A DNA stretch of 64,000 nt, taken from the NCBI GenBank assembly GCA_001600695.1, contig BCKQ01000020.1, forward strand, positions 131,699-195,698. Direction: 5' to 3'. Source of the DNA: Ascoidea asiatica. Lineage: Eukaryota > Ascomycota > Saccharomycetes > Ascoideales > Ascoideaceae. The translations under genes and the position numbers were made by a program. Positions 63,801 through 64,000 of this stretch are shown here, in pieces. The notes under the pieces are model-generated. The model made no database searches. It worked only from the letters and a program-made list of their open reading frames with translations, and had not been told where the DNA came from. Within the stretch, counting starts at the first letter, position 1. Every line of letters starts with the position of its first letter.

Positions 63801-64000
63801 TTAAAACACCCTGATATAAAGTTGATAATGAACTTTTTCAAAACAGGTAAAGAAGTTGAATTTAGAATTGAATTATTTGACGCATGTTGGAATTGAATAA
63901 ATTCATTTAAATTAGAGTCTTTATCAGAAATTGAAGCAAAATTACTTACAATTTTTTTCTTAGATACTTTTTTATTTGAATCTAAAGTCCTAATTAGATT
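60869..64000 (-). CDS. TOF1: Tof1/Timeless-type replication fork protection protein (5' end outside window)
   Basis: The reading frame is open from the right edge (64000) to the stop at 60869, 1043 codons; no ATG occurs in the first 53 codons, so the true start is beyond the window. The part seen contains SGCFNPFIYSVR, TTAWFLKAERLRR, EEQFGLIATALQSESFSTLT, HHHYKSVYASLITLNEILQL and FFARVCFKMKNTKVLLFRL, which resemble Tof1/Swi1/Timeless. A Lys/Asp/Glu-rich tail follows (from about 63% of the visible part), with several Ser-Asp-Glu stretches likely phosphorylated by CK2. Tof1 with Csm3 and Mrc1 keeps helicase and polymerase coupled at paused forks and enforces barriers. The acidic and basic tail is poorly conserved and could differ. 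Yeast Tof1 has 1238 residues. Confidence 0.86.
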   Translation of the reverse strand, partial: NLIRTLDSNKKVSKKKIVSNFASISDKDSNLNEFIQFQHASNNSILNSTSLPVLKKFIINFISGCFNPFIYSVRPYIQELIQDSNDLEISDTLTRIQYSLTTAWFLKAERLRRLDNNRKEKKVLNNNNEKSNKNVKDDTKADSNLDEEDDLTEEEQFGLIATALQSESFSTLTKMLYKDFEHHHYKSVYASLITLNEILQLIESLSKSKTTGDRAYTYLVQLVYKTDILTTFTNITRVASTKSFSFISVTCQLIDIILKVLQPYSNSKTNPLFVTKIKRIKKKNNKDQNNEMYDLEKEVEYEELKKDEVFKFKEIEHSLVNEVVVTLFLKFFSGFKDLNDDQLLIAQNFFARVCFKMKNTKVLLFRLDLLYQFNEFFQDDNVMSYDIRIRYEHFFKYFMRELEKALSERPSLYIEMLFSKFDKQVQNYLQTGEMIDPTKKVKKVSNKAVLPIEFKNNELDMQRKIELAVTGVLEKNHLEVLEWLVGKLDLALQNIETKLNARKNVSSLVSESTLDSNIEPKNIVEFLVSNSDRVKKALLKDKYLRLLLILLEIDPPAEFPTNDECCKIVVKEGYSIDILKELVIFISSAMSSNVFLDPGQTLDSYFKKIPVHRDYYSESENSDDEDFIVREKETSDTEDTQGNENRVEEEDENLSDVGDLDALERMSRRQANKLNRSLKKGHKKEKHHHKSGKPVGSKKLKTAPKETKKKNSVYKSAEFIEESDEDPDEEAKFFAMEEQLRKEQAKLSGNLNAIYGNTDDNEKESQRTSYDESQIEKNAADPIKIRERTKLFETSEEERQYIENIKKKKSDEKLGKKQGVKRKRNKKPKEIKPNDGKIKKNKKRKGKKSKIEKEGLSDSEYESESPNKKLKIESLKILKNVEATDEEFVSEAEAETFFYDSADSDNSENLEARFNINNLQSLTNRKKSKKQVGTFQDESSDDQEEIDNIIDTENVSDLEINMMEDIPEEELIQLSSDESESPNASVYSKINEKRKEIIGNIENNEKTEEFSSTFENTKSYERKKKNLVLDSDDNDDDDDNNDN

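Noticed and set aside
60869-64000. MAK21/NOC1 or another acidic nuclear protein
   Set aside because: The Lys/Asp/Glu tail suggested ribosome-biogenesis factors at first, but the GCFNPFI, AWFLKAERLRR and FGLIATALQSESF segments fit Tof1/Timeless.

Overview
The window looks like nuclear DNA of a very AT-rich ascomycetous (budding-yeast type) fungus. Nearly all genes are single exons. The two introns I can place (in MDM35 and DFM1) are 82-94 nt long with yeast-like branch points (AACTAAC, TACTAAT). The gene set is that of a Saccharomycotina yeast: TOK1-type K+ channel, MNN1-family mannosyltransferase, ELO3, EMP47, SIS1, ARG11, PMP47, RMT2, TOF1, CMR1. Proteins carry many poly-Asn runs from AAT repeats. 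Coding DNA is poorer in G+C than many intergenic islands. One in-frame CTG lies inside a membrane helix of the FLC-like protein (codon 629), which weakly favours CTG = Leu. The species cannot be named from the sequence.

Layout: 1-605, 5' part of a Thr-rich cell-wall protein gene; 3.5-3.9 kb, spliced MDM35; 5.6-8.2 kb, FLC/TRP-like membrane protein; 8.7-9.2 kb, small velvet-like protein 1; 11.2-12.6 kb, RMT2; 13.3-15.5 kb, TOK1; 15.9-20.5 kb, NUP145; 20.9-27.1 kb, a decayed Ty3/gypsy LTR retrotransposon with a 4-bp target duplication; 27.4-30.2 kb, MNN1-family enzyme; 30.9-34.8 kb, ARG11, SIS1 (with a perfect heat-shock element upstream) and ELO3.

From 35.5 to 50.5 kb lies an inverted duplication. 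Each arm holds DFM1 (derlin) and, divergently, a PMP47-type peroxisomal carrier. The right arm is intact; in the left arm the carrier is a pseudogene. The arms enclose about 10.4 kb with a CFEM-like secreted protein, EMP47, a tandem pair of small membrane proteins (the second frameshifted), velvet-like protein 2, a secreted nucleoside hydrolase and tRNA-Ser(AGA).

The right end holds a long GC-richer segment without genes (50.6-52.0 kb), velvet-like gene 3 with a decayed relative downstream, a sugar/polyol transporter, CMR1 and most of TOF1, which runs off the window.

The most unusual points are four velvet-domain loci (three intact, one broken) in a yeast-like genome, the 15-kb inverted duplication with one decaying arm, and the recurrent GC-richer intergenic islands sharing AGCCCTAA, CACGTG and TCCGG-type words.
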